The notes under the pieces are model-generated. The model did no database searches. It was given only the letters and a program-made list of their open reading frames with translations, and had not been told where the DNA came from. A program made the position numbers and the translations under genes. Positions 23,426 to 32,454 of a DNA stretch of 64,000 nt are shown one piece after another. The stretch comes from Modicisalibacter sp033446685. Lineage in GTDB: Bacteria; Pseudomonadota; Gammaproteobacteria; Pseudomonadales; Halomonadaceae. The stretch lies in assembly GCF_033446685.1 (NCBI RefSeq), contig NZ_JAWQLY010000007.1:124001-188000 (forward strand), in the 5' to 3' direction. Each line of letters opens with the position of its first letter. Position 1 is the stretch's first letter.

Positions 23426-25144
23426 ATGTCCTCATCATTATCGGAACATAACAACCTTGCCTATGCTGTAGAGTCTCTGCTTGTCAAGGAACACTCCGCC
23501 TACATCGTGTCAAAATATGAGCCTCAGGCTGTCCCTGCCATCATTAAAGAAGTCGAGATTACCACCGGGAAACTACTTATTGAAACTCAGTTCGATGAGG
23601 ATAAGCTGGATCGCTTCATTTGGAACGACAAAGTCAATATCGATATAGAAATTCACAAAGAGGAAGAAGAGCCTGAAATTTTAAGCTTAGAACGAATTCA
23701 GGCATCGGCAACCAAGAAAGCGGGGAACTTGTATTTATTGCATTGTCAGCTTCCCGACTCCGTATTCATCAAGGAAAGTCGCGGTACTATTCGCATACCG
23801 TTCGTACTTGGCATGAAAGCTCGAGCTAACCTAGTGGTCTATGAAGATGAATGGGATCTCGCGGCTAATGTAAAAAATTTGTCTTTGGGCGGCTGCCTAG
23901 TAGAGACTGCCATTGAAGACAGTACCACGCTTGCCCTTGAACAAGTGCTACCCGAAATCTATGTCGAATTCCCTAATGGACAATCCTTTTCCAGTAGAGT
24001 AAAGATTAGCCATATTCGCCCCCTTGGCGGATCTTCACTGGCGGCAATCGGCATCGAGTTCCTCGATATTTCCTCGGAATTACAAAGAGACCTTAGCCAA
24101 TTCATCAATGATTGTGAACGCGAAGCCGCCCGGCGAACTGGCCTGAAACCGTTAGAGACGGCGACATCAGCACTATTCATTAATAACGAGAAGACGCGCA
24201 AAATTCTCCAGAAAGAGCGCCGGGAGCGTCTCAAGGAGGACAAGCTGCCTCCTATGGTGCATGGTGTACTCGAGGTCGCAAAACGAGTACAGTTATCGCT
24301 GATGTTCTTGAAAAATCGCAGTGCTTTTCCACAAGAAATAATTTATGACTGCGCGGATACACTTCTCTTTCTGCTATCCAAGAATCGCAAGCAACTCTTG
24401 TACGCGCTTTCCTATTTGCATAAAGTTCCTGACTGGGTCAGACACTCCATCACGACTGCTGTTCACCTGGCAGATTACACATTTGCCACTCCGGCACTCG
24501 CCCACGAGACACGCGAGGTCTTGGTCGGTGCCTTGCTGCACGTCATGGGTAAGTCGCTATTACTCAATCGTGAGCTGCCCTCGCTGAAGATTTATATGAC
24601 GCCGGTACAAAAAAAGCTTCTTCAAGGCCATGTCGCAGCGTTGCTCGATAAGTTTGATGAGGTCGGCTGGGAGCCTAGTAGAACCTGTCGCGATGTCATC
24701 GTAAACGCCAACGAGCGACTGGACGGTAGCGGCTATCCTGCTGGCAAGCATGGCGAAGAACTATCTGAAGTGGCCCGCTACCTAGCTGTCATTAAGATCG
24801 TCGATAAGTTGACACATCATCGCAATGAAACGGCACCCAAGTCGCCACTTGATGCGTACCGCTGGGCCCACGAACATTCCCAATGTTTCGAGCGCACGAT
24901 GCTTGTCGAGTACATTCAGACATATGGGCTTTACCCAATCGGTACGCTCGCAAAGTATTCCCAAGGTTTTTTAGCTTGGATTGTTGACGTCGATCTCAAG
25001 GGGCTACCCAATAAGGTGCATGTCGTCAAAAATCTGCATTTCCCTGATACATCGTTGGACATTGTCTTGGATAGTAAAGATTTCGACCAAATTGGAAAGT
25101 TAGAAGGTATCGTCGCTCCTGCGGATTCCGGGCTTATCCGCTAG
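23426..25144 (+). CDS. PilZ-domain protein with degenerate HD-GYP domain
   Basis: About 572 residues from the ATG at 23426, behind AAGTGAG (a GTG four codons earlier is also possible). Order: an N-terminal YcgR-like domain (~1-110); a PilZ domain (~120-235) with the NLSLGG motif that contacts cyclic di-GMP; a linker; and an HD-GYP-like domain (~325-510). The metal-binding motifs are eroded: HD-x-GK reads HVMGK, and the HHE before the GYP motif reads ANE, while DGSGYP is intact. It probably senses cyclic di-GMP rather than degrading it. Base composition is far lower in GC than all neighbours, and the gene lies between direct repeats, both signs of transfer. Cytoplasmic; target unknown. Confidence 0.82.
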   Translation: MSSSLSEHNNLAYAVESLLVKEHSAYIVSKYEPQAVPAIIKEVEITTGKLLIETQFDEDKLDRFIWNDKVNIDIEIHKEEEEPEILSLERIQASATKKAGNLYLLHCQLPDSVFIKESRGTIRIPFVLGMKARANLVVYEDEWDLAANVKNLSLGGCLVETAIEDSTTLALEQVLPEIYVEFPNGQSFSSRVKISHIRPLGGSSLAAIGIEFLDISSELQRDLSQFINDCEREAARRTGLKPLETATSALFINNEKTRKILQKERRERLKEDKLPPMVHGVLEVAKRVQLSLMFLKNRSAFPQEIIYDCADTLLFLLSKNRKQLLYALSYLHKVPDWVRHSITTAVHLADYTFATPALAHETREVLVGALLHVMGKSLLLNRELPSLKIYMTPVQKKLLQGHVAALLDKFDEVGWEPSRTCRDVIVNANERLDGSGYPAGKHGEELSEVARYLAVIKIVDKLTHHRNETAPKSPLDAYRWAHEHSQCFERTMLVEYIQTYGLYPIGTLAKYSQGFLAWIVDVDLKGLPNKVHVVKNLHFPDTSLDIVLDSKDFDQIGKLEGIVAPADSGLIR

Positions 25145-25259
25145 CTTGCGTTAGATATTCTTGTAAGCTGCAAGAGCACAACTGGGCTTTGCCTGATTTG
25201 CGCGGGATTGCGAGGGCTGCGATGAGGGGCAGGTAGCTCGGCAAAAGGTCGGATGCGGC

Positions 25260-25297
25260 CCATTCAACGGCTGCACGGATCGTCCATCACCACGTCG
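25260..25297. repeat. Right copy of the 38-bp direct repeat (3' end of the PhnE-like gene)
   Basis: Contains the last codons and stop of the permease gene (stop at 25264-25266). Partner of 22961-22998; the AT-rich PilZ gene lies between the two copies. Confidence 0.65.
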
Positions 25298-26763
25298 CGG
25301 GGCCGATAACGACGGGCGAGGGCATCGACGGCGATGTTGATCATTGCGGTGACCAGCAGCAGGAAGAATGCCTGGTCGAACATCAGGTAGGCGAAGCTCG
25401 AGTCGATATGAAAGCCCAGCGTGGCCACCCCGAGCATGCCGAGTAAGGCGGTCTCGCGGATGATCACCTCGGCGCGGTAGAACAGCAGCGCGAGCAGCCC
25501 GGGGTAGAGGCGGGGCAGCAACTCATAGGCGTAGCGACCGCTGGCGGGCAGTCCGGGCATGCCGGGTTCCACGCTGTCGGCATGGCGCGCGGCAAGAAAG
25601 GCGAGCAACGCCCCGTTGTGCAGTGCCAATGCCAGCCAGGCCGGCAGCATCGAAGGACCGAGCAACAGCAGGAAGATGAACGCCAACATCAACTCGGGGG
25701 TCGAGCGCAGCCCGACCAGCAGTGCCTTGCCGGCGAAGCGTGACGTGCGGTTGCCGAAGTGGCGGCTGGCCATTGGCCAGACCAGCAGTGCAACCAGCAG
25801 GGCGCCGACGGTGCCCATCAGCCCGAGCAGCAGGGTATTGCCGATCGCCGGCAGCAGGTCGGGAATCTCGGTGAGCCAGACGACCAGCCCGGCCCAGTCG
25901 CCATCGCGTAGCGGCGCCGGCCACAGGTCCTGGCTGACGAAGCGCCACAGCAGATCGCCATCGACCTGCGGCCAGGGGCCGAGCACGAACAGGCTGGCCA
26001 GCAGCAGCCAGGGCACCAGCCAGCGGTGACTCCACAGCCCGATCGAGCCGATCAGCAGGTAGAACAGCCAGAGTAGGGCGCCGGCCTCGTGATAGTGGCC
26101 CTCGCGAAATGCGCTCTCGAGGTGAAAGCCCAGCGTCGGCAGGCCGACGAAGCCCAGCAGCACGCTGGCGCGCAGCGAGCATTCGAAGCGATAGCGGGTA
26201 TAGGCGGCGAGCCGCGACCAGACCAGCGGCAGCTCGGCATAGATGAAACGTGACAACCGATCGACCCCGGGTGGCAGGCTGTCGGCGGCGCTGCCCGGTG
26301 TCTGCTCGAGAATCTCGGCATAGACCTTGGCGAAGATCCCCGCGTAGGGCACGGCGAGTGCCGCCAGCGCGGTGACCGCCGACAGGCCGAATACCTGCAG
26401 GAACAACAGCGCCCAGAACAGTTCGTGGATGGCGCGGACGAAGGCGCAGCCGGCGCGTACCAGTCGCGAACGGGCGAAGATCAGCGCCAGCGGAAAACCC
26501 AGCAGCACGCCGAGGAAGGTACCCCACAGCGCCACGCCGACGGTCAGGGCCGTGGCGTGCAGCGGCGAAGAGAGACTGCTCCAGCTCGGCCAGGCCAGCC
26601 CGCCGGCCATCCGCGCGAGCTCCGCCCAGGGATCGTGGGCGACGACGGCCAGGTCGGCGAGCGGTAGTGCGAGCAGACACAGCGCGATGAGTACCAGCGA
26701 ACGCCGCGCCAGACTCAGGCCGGGCGAATCGCCGCGCAGGATACCGGGCGGGGGTTCACGCAT
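25264..26763 (-). CDS. Fused tandem PhnE-type ABC transporter permease
   Basis: 499 residues containing two full permease halves (~1-260 and ~270-495), each with about six helices and each with the PhnE-like signature near its end: GFVGLPTLGFHLESAF in the first and GMLGVATLGFHIDSSF in the second. The coupling segments are REGHYHEAGALL and the cytoplasmic loop after ALLFYRAEVIIRETALLG. Single-domain PhnE proteins dimerise; here both halves are in one chain. It pairs with the ATPase and binding protein encoded upstream, with an eight-base overlap with the ATPase gene. Substrate is likely a phosphonate, phosphite or similar oxyanion. Confidence 0.88.
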   Translation of the reverse strand: MREPPPGILRGDSPGLSLARRSLVLIALCLLALPLADLAVVAHDPWAELARMAGGLAWPSWSSLSSPLHATALTVGVALWGTFLGVLLGFPLALIFARSRLVRAGCAFVRAIHELFWALLFLQVFGLSAVTALAALAVPYAGIFAKVYAEILEQTPGSAADSLPPGVDRLSRFIYAELPLVWSRLAAYTRYRFECSLRASVLLGFVGLPTLGFHLESAFREGHYHEAGALLWLFYLLIGSIGLWSHRWLVPWLLLASLFVLGPWPQVDGDLLWRFVSQDLWPAPLRDGDWAGLVVWLTEIPDLLPAIGNTLLLGLMGTVGALLVALLVWPMASRHFGNRTSRFAGKALLVGLRSTPELMLAFIFLLLLGPSMLPAWLALALHNGALLAFLAARHADSVEPGMPGLPASGRYAYELLPRLYPGLLALLFYRAEVIIRETALLGMLGVATLGFHIDSSFAYLMFDQAFFLLLVTAMINIAVDALARRYRPRDVVMDDPCSR

Positions 26764-27469
26764 CGCCGGCCTCGTCGCGGATCCGTGTGTCGCTATCGGC
26801 GGCGGGATAAAGCCGATCGAGGTCGGCCAGGCTCAACTCGCGGGTCGGTGCGTCGAGTTCGAGCCGGCCTTCGCGCAGCCCCCAGACGCGGTCGAAGTGC
26901 GTCAGTGCCAATTCGCGTTGGTGCAGCGCGACGACACTGGTGGCATGGCGCGCGTCGATCAGCGCCAGCAGGCGCAGCGCCTGATGCGGATCGACGCTGG
27001 CTACCGGTTCGTCGCCGAGGAAGATCCGGCGCTGCTGATAGAGCGCTCGAGCGATCGCCACGCGCTGGCGCTGACCGCCGGAGAGTTGCGCGACCGGCCT
27101 CTTGAGCAGCCCCTCGAGGCCGAGTTCGTCGCACAGCGCGGCGATCTCGGCCCAGGTGCTACGTTCGGGGCGCACCAAGTTCCACAGGTTGGCGAGCGCG
27201 GAGCGGCGTTCGAGGCGACCCATATAGACATTGTGATAGACCGCCAACTGCGGCACCAGGCCGTGACTCTGCGGGCACCAGGCTACCTCGCCGGCCAGAC
27301 GGCTTCGCAGCGCGGCGAGCAGCGTCGACTTGCCGGCGCCGCTCGGGCCGAGCAGCGCGACACGTTCGCCGGCGTTGAGGGTGAGCGAGAGCTTGGCCAG
27401 CACCACATGCCGGCCATGGCCGAGATCGGCGTTCTCGAGCCGCAATAGCGGGGCGGGTTCGGCCACCAT
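26756..27469 (-). CDS. PhnC-type ABC transporter ATP-binding protein
   Basis: About 237 residues from the ATG at 27469, where start and stop of the preceding gene overlap (TGATG). An in-frame 63-residue Arg-rich extension upstream was discarded. ABC motifs: Walker A GPSGAGKST (residues ~35-43), signature LSGGQRQRVAIARAL (~130-144), Walker B IFLGDEPVASVDP and the switch His in VVALHQREL. The D-loop and Q-loop are in place. Energises the PhnE-like permease for uptake. Confidence 0.9.
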   Translation of the reverse strand: MVAEPAPLLRLENADLGHGRHVVLAKLSLTLNAGERVALLGPSGAGKSTLLAALRSRLAGEVAWCPQSHGLVPQLAVYHNVYMGRLERRSALANLWNLVRPERSTWAEIAALCDELGLEGLLKRPVAQLSGGQRQRVAIARALYQQRRIFLGDEPVASVDPHQALRLLALIDARHATSVVALHQRELALTHFDRVWGLREGRLELDAPTRELSLADLDRLYPAADSDTRIRDEAGDA

Positions 27470-28335
27470 CAACGCAGCAGGCCGAGTTCCTCGCCAACCT
27501 GTTCGATCGGCGCATAGTCGTCGTTGGCGGCCGGTATGAAGCCGTCGCGGGGGAAGCTCTCCAGCAGTTCGGGATCGCTCATGTCGAGCAGCACCTGGCG
27601 GACCCGGCCGGTGAAGCCATCGCCGAAACGCGCATCGACGTCGCCGCGAATCGTCCACTGATAGTCGGGGTAGGCGGGGGTCTCCCAGAGTACCTTGACC
27701 TTGTCGGTGTCGACCCGGCCGTCTTCCACCGCGGCTTGCCAGACGGTGAAGTTGACCGCGCCGATATCGTAGGTGCCGGACTCGACCAGCGCGATGGTCC
27801 GCGAATGGTCGCCGGAGAAGCCGACCCGCGAGAACAGCGCCTCCGGCGTCTCGTCGAACTGCTGACGCAGATAGAACTCGGGCATCAGCCGGCCGGAGGT
27901 CGAAGTCTTGGCGCCGAAGGTGAACGAGTGACCTGCGATCGCCGCGGGCAGCCCGTCATCGCTCGCCTCGAGGCCGGTCGCGCTGTTGGCGATGAAATAG
28001 CTGTGGAAGGCCGCGTCCTCGCTGCCCTGGGCGAGCGCCTGCGAGCCGGGGACCAGGCGCCGCGCCTGGACGCCGGACAGCCCGCCGAACCAGGCCAGCT
28101 GAACCTGGTCGTTGCGAAACGCACTGACCGCGGCGCTGTAGGACTTGACCGGCACGTACTCGACCTCGACGCCGAGCTCATCGGCTAGATAGTCGGCAAC
28201 CTTCTGGAAGCGTTCGACCAGCCGCGACTGGTCCTCGTCGGGGATCGCGGTGAAGCGAAAGGTTTCGGCGCTGGCCACGGGGACGAGCAGAGAGGTCAGA
28301 CACAACAGCAGGGCGGTGGCGATTAGCCGGCGCAT
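27469..28335 (-). CDS. PhnD-family periplasmic oxyanion-binding protein
   Basis: 288 residues from the ATG at 28335, which is followed by a clean Sec signal peptide (ALLLCLTSLLVPVASA, cut near residue 22). The mature protein begins ETFRFTAIPDEDQSRLVERF and carries VKSYSAAVSAFRNDQVQLAWFGG, the fold and ligand-loop pattern of PhnD-type binding proteins. The IPDED start and LAWFGGLSGVQAR resemble, from memory, the branch annotated as putative selenate transporters rather than classical phosphonate PhnD. First gene of a three-gene uptake operon with overlapping starts and stops. The ligand is not proven. Confidence 0.85.
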   Translation of the reverse strand: MRRLIATALLLCLTSLLVPVASAETFRFTAIPDEDQSRLVERFQKVADYLADELGVEVEYVPVKSYSAAVSAFRNDQVQLAWFGGLSGVQARRLVPGSQALAQGSEDAAFHSYFIANSATGLEASDDGLPAAIAGHSFTFGAKTSTSGRLMPEFYLRQQFDETPEALFSRVGFSGDHSRTIALVESGTYDIGAVNFTVWQAAVEDGRVDTDKVKVLWETPAYPDYQWTIRGDVDARFGDGFTGRVRQVLLDMSDPELLESFPRDGFIPAANDDYAPIEQVGEELGLLR

Positions 28336-28371
28336 GGAAGCACTCCTCGCTTGAGAAAGGGGGCTATTGTT

Positions 28372-28388
28372 GGGCCTCGGCGAGGCCC
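28372..28388 (-). terminator. GC-rich hairpin downstream of hexR
   Basis: GGGCCTCG and CGAGGCCC form an inverted repeat around a single base. No clear T-run follows on the minus strand, so it is a weak terminator candidate between hexR and the binding-protein gene. Confidence 0.35.
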
Positions 28389-28430
28389 GGGCAAGTGCGG
28401 CGGGTCCGGGCCGCCAGCAGCGTCCAGCGT

Positions 28431-29291
28431 TCAGCTGTCCTTGGGCGGAAAACGGGTCGCCTGCAGGCTGTCCTTGATCTTCTTGAGATGGCTCTGAAAA
28501 TCCTCGCCACGGCGCAGGGTGACCCCGGTGGCGAGCACGTCGATCAGCGCCAGATGGATCATTCGCGAGGTCATCGGCATATAGATGTCGGTGTCCTCGG
28601 GGGCGATGACCTCGAGCGTCTCGGTGCATTCGCCGGCCAGCGGCGATCCCGGCGCGGTGATGCCGAGGATCACCGCGCCGTTCTCGCGGGCCAGCCGGGC
28701 GATCTCGACCAGCTCGCGGGTACGCCCGGTGTACGAGATGATCACGATCACGTCGCCGGTGTGGCTGGCGGCGGCGACCATGCGCTGCATCAGCACGTCC
28801 TCGTGGACCATCACCGGCAGGTTGAAGCGGAAGAACTTATGCTGGGCATCCTGGGCGACCGGCCCCGACGCGCCGAGACCGAAGAAGTGGATCTGCTTGG
28901 CCTGGATCAGGTAGTCGACGGCGCGCTCGATGCGCTTTGAGTCGAGTGCGCGGCGGGCATCGTCGAGGGCGGCGATGGTCGCGCCGAAGATCTTGTCACC
29001 GTAGCGGGCGGCATCGTCGTCGCGTTCGACACTGCGGCTGACGTAGGGCGTGCCCCCGGCTAGACTCTGGGCTAGCTTGATCTTGAAGTCGGGGTAGCCC
29101 TTGGCGTCGAAGTTGCGGCAGAAACGGTTGACGGTCGGCTCGCTGACCGAGGCGGTCTGGGCCAGCGTGGCGATGCTCAGCCCGGTCGCGGTCGCCGGAT
29201 CCTTGAGGATGACGTCGGCCACCTTGCGCTCCGAGCGGTTGAGCTCGTCGAGGCGGGCGCGGATACGGTCGAGAAGATCGTGGCTGGCCAT
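28431..29291 (-). CDS. hexR: HexR, RpiR-family regulator of central sugar metabolism
   Basis: 286 residues from the ATG at 29291; an upstream in-frame ATG at 29348 lies on top of a HexR-like operator and is less likely. N-terminal RpiR helix-turn-helix (residues ~1-77; TLAQTASVSEPTVNRFCRNF) and a C-terminal SIS sugar-phosphate domain (~125-255; IHFFGLGASGPVAQDAQHK and VIVIISYTGRTRELVEIA). HexR represses zwf, edd, eda and related genes and is released by 2-keto-3-deoxy-6-phosphogluconate. It faces zwf across 215 bases that contain two palindromes of HexR type, so it probably controls both itself and zwf-pgl-eda. Confidence 0.92.
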   Translation of the reverse strand: MASHDLLDRIRARLDELNRSERKVADVILKDPATATGLSIATLAQTASVSEPTVNRFCRNFDAKGYPDFKIKLAQSLAGGTPYVSRSVERDDDAARYGDKIFGATIAALDDARRALDSKRIERAVDYLIQAKQIHFFGLGASGPVAQDAQHKFFRFNLPVMVHEDVLMQRMVAAASHTGDVIVIISYTGRTRELVEIARLARENGAVILGITAPGSPLAGECTETLEVIAPEDTDIYMPMTSRMIHLALIDVLATGVTLRRGEDFQSHLKKIKDSLQATRFPPKDS

Positions 29292-29319
29292 GCAGGAAAG
29301 GACTCCGATACTGTCATCA

Positions 29320-29337
29320 TGTAGTGATTTAACTACA
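29320..29337. promoter_or_regulatory. HexR-type operator 1
   Basis: TGTAGTGATTTAACTACA is an 18-bp palindrome (TGTAGT-N6-ACTACA). It overlaps the start side of hexR and resembles the HexR consensus TGTAATTAAATTACA with wider spacing; likely autoregulation. Confidence 0.6.
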
Positions 29338-29418
29338 TCGCTCGCCACATCCTAGCGTGACGGCTACCGACCCGCCAAGCGCTCCGAGCTGCGGGCGAGC
29401 ACACACGCGGTACGACTT

Positions 29419-29433
29419 GGTAGTAAAATTACC
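29419..29433. promoter_or_regulatory. HexR-type operator 2
   Basis: GGTAGTAAAATTACC is a 15-bp near-perfect palindrome matching the HexR consensus in its core (GTAGTAAAATTAC). It lies about 75 bases before the zwf start, with an extra ACTACA half-site at 29454-29459. Confidence 0.68.
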
Positions 29434-29506
29434 GATATCGATTGCTGGCATGCACTACAATGTCCTATTTTATGCGTAAGATAACCAGATTTAAGGGGTT
29501 CGAGGC

Positions 29507-30982
<1,476 letters not shown>

Positions 30983-30984
30983 CG

Positions 30985-31656
30985 ATGAGTGCATCCACGC
31001 CGCGCGAGCAACTCGCCGCGCAACTCGCAGAAGCGGTCGCCAGTGCGCTGGCCGCGGACCTGGAGAATCACGAACGGGCCTTGCTGGTCGTCTCGGGCGG
31101 TTCGACGCCGGTGCCCTTCTTCAAGCGTCTGGCGAGCATCGAGCTGCCCTGGTCGCGTATCGACGTAACGCTGGCCGACGAACGCTGGGTCGCCGAGGAT
31201 GCCGACGACAGCAACGCCCGTCTGGTTCGCGAACACCTGCTGCAAGGGCCGGCCGCGGCGGCCAGTTTCTGTCCGCTGACCAGTGGCGACGCCACGCCCG
31301 AGCAGGGTGTCGAGTCGGTAGCCCGGCGCGTCGTCGATCTGCCCTGGCCGGCCAGCGTCGTGGTGCTGGGCATGGGCGGCGACGGCCATACCGCTTCGCT
31401 GATTCCCGACAGCGGCGAGCTCGGCCTCGCGTTGACGACCGACGAGCCGTTGGTCGCCGCGCGCGCGCCCAGCGTGCCGCAGCCGCGCATTACCCTGAGC
31501 GCCGGACGCCTGCACCAGGCGCGTCGCCATGTCCTGCACATCGTCGGCGACGACAAGCGCAGTGTGCTGGCGCGCGCCATGGCCGGCGACGACGCCCGCG
31601 AGCTGCCTATTCGCGCCTTCCTAGCCTGCCCACTGGCGGTCTTTTGGGCGCCCTGA
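30985..31656 (+). CDS. pgl: 6-phosphogluconolactonase (DevB type)
   Basis: 223 residues from the ATG at 30985, two bases after the zwf stop. Glucosamine-6-phosphate-isomerase-like fold with ALLVVSGGSTPVPFFKRL near the N-terminus, VTLADERWV, and the conserved LGMGGDGHTASLIPDS containing the catalytic His region. Hydrolyses 6-phosphogluconolactone to 6-phosphogluconate. Cytoplasmic and translationally linked to zwf. Confidence 0.95.
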   Translation: MSASTPREQLAAQLAEAVASALAADLENHERALLVVSGGSTPVPFFKRLASIELPWSRIDVTLADERWVAEDADDSNARLVREHLLQGPAAAASFCPLTSGDATPEQGVESVARRVVDLPWPASVVVLGMGGDGHTASLIPDSGELGLALTTDEPLVAARAPSVPQPRITLSAGRLHQARRHVLHIVGDDKRSVLARAMAGDDARELPIRAFLACPLAVFWAP

Positions 31657-31678
31657 ACCGATTTTGCTGGAGCCTGAC

Positions 31679-32338
31679 ATGAGCAATGAAAAGCAGTTGC
31701 CCTCGACCCGGACCACTGAACTCGACAGCATCTGCCAGAAGGCGTCGGTGATTCCGGTATTGACCATCGAGCGTCTCGAGGACGCCGTGCCGCTGGGACG
31801 TGCGCTGGTTGAGGGCGGCCTGCCGGTGCTCGAGATCACCCTGCGCACCGACTGCGCGCTGGATGCCATCGCGCGCATGCGCGAGGCGTTGCCCGGTGCC
31901 AGCATCGGTGCCGGCACCGTGCTGACGCCGGCCCAGTACCGCCAGGCCGAACGGCTCGGCGTCGATTTCGTGGTCACTCCCGGCGCCACCGATGCCCTCT
32001 ATCGCTACGGCGTGAGTAGCCCGGTGCCGATGCTGCCGGGCGTGGCGACGATCTCCGAGCTGATGAACGGCTGGCAATACGGCTATCGGCGCTTCAAGTT
32101 CTTTCCGGCCGAATCCAGCGGTGGGGCGGCGTCGATCAAGGCGTTCGGCGGCCCGATCCCCGAGGCGCGCTTCTGCCCCACCGGCGGCATTACTCCCGAA
32201 AACGCCGATGAGTACCTGAAGCTTGCCAACGTGATGTGCGTCGGCGGCTCGTGGGTGACTCCCAAGGAGCTGGTCGAGGCCGGCGATTGGGCAGGCATCG
32301 AGGCGCTGGCTCGAGAGGCCGCCGAGCGCTTCAACTAA
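31679..32338 (+). CDS. eda: KDPG aldolase (Entner-Doudoroff)
   Basis: 219 residues from the ATG at 31679 behind GGAG (a TTG five codons earlier is less likely). Eda motifs: LVEGGLPVLEITLRT with the catalytic Glu, AGTVLTPAQYRQA, and RRFKFFPAESSGG with the Schiff-base Lys. Cleaves 2-keto-3-deoxy-6-phosphogluconate to pyruvate and glyceraldehyde 3-phosphate. The dehydratase gene edd is not in this window, so it must lie elsewhere for the pathway to work. A strong terminator follows at 32409. Confidence 0.96.
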   Translation: MSNEKQLPSTRTTELDSICQKASVIPVLTIERLEDAVPLGRALVEGGLPVLEITLRTDCALDAIARMREALPGASIGAGTVLTPAQYRQAERLGVDFVVTPGATDALYRYGVSSPVPMLPGVATISELMNGWQYGYRRFKFFPAESSGGAASIKAFGGPIPEARFCPTGGITPENADEYLKLANVMCVGGSWVTPKELVEAGDWAGIEALAREAAERFN

Positions 32339-32408
32339 GCCGATCTTTCGCCCGCTGCCGCCGCAGGCGGCGGGCATGCTGCTCTCTCGACAGCCCGTGC
32401 TGTTGTTC

Positions 32409-32435
32409 GACCCGCCGCTTGGCGGGTCTTTTTTT
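32409..32435 (+). terminator. Rho-independent terminator of zwf-pgl-eda
   Basis: GACCCGCC, loop GCTT, GGCGGGTC, then seven Ts on the plus strand. Confidence 0.93.
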
Positions 32436-32454
32436 GCGCGGTCTGCAGGCAGGC

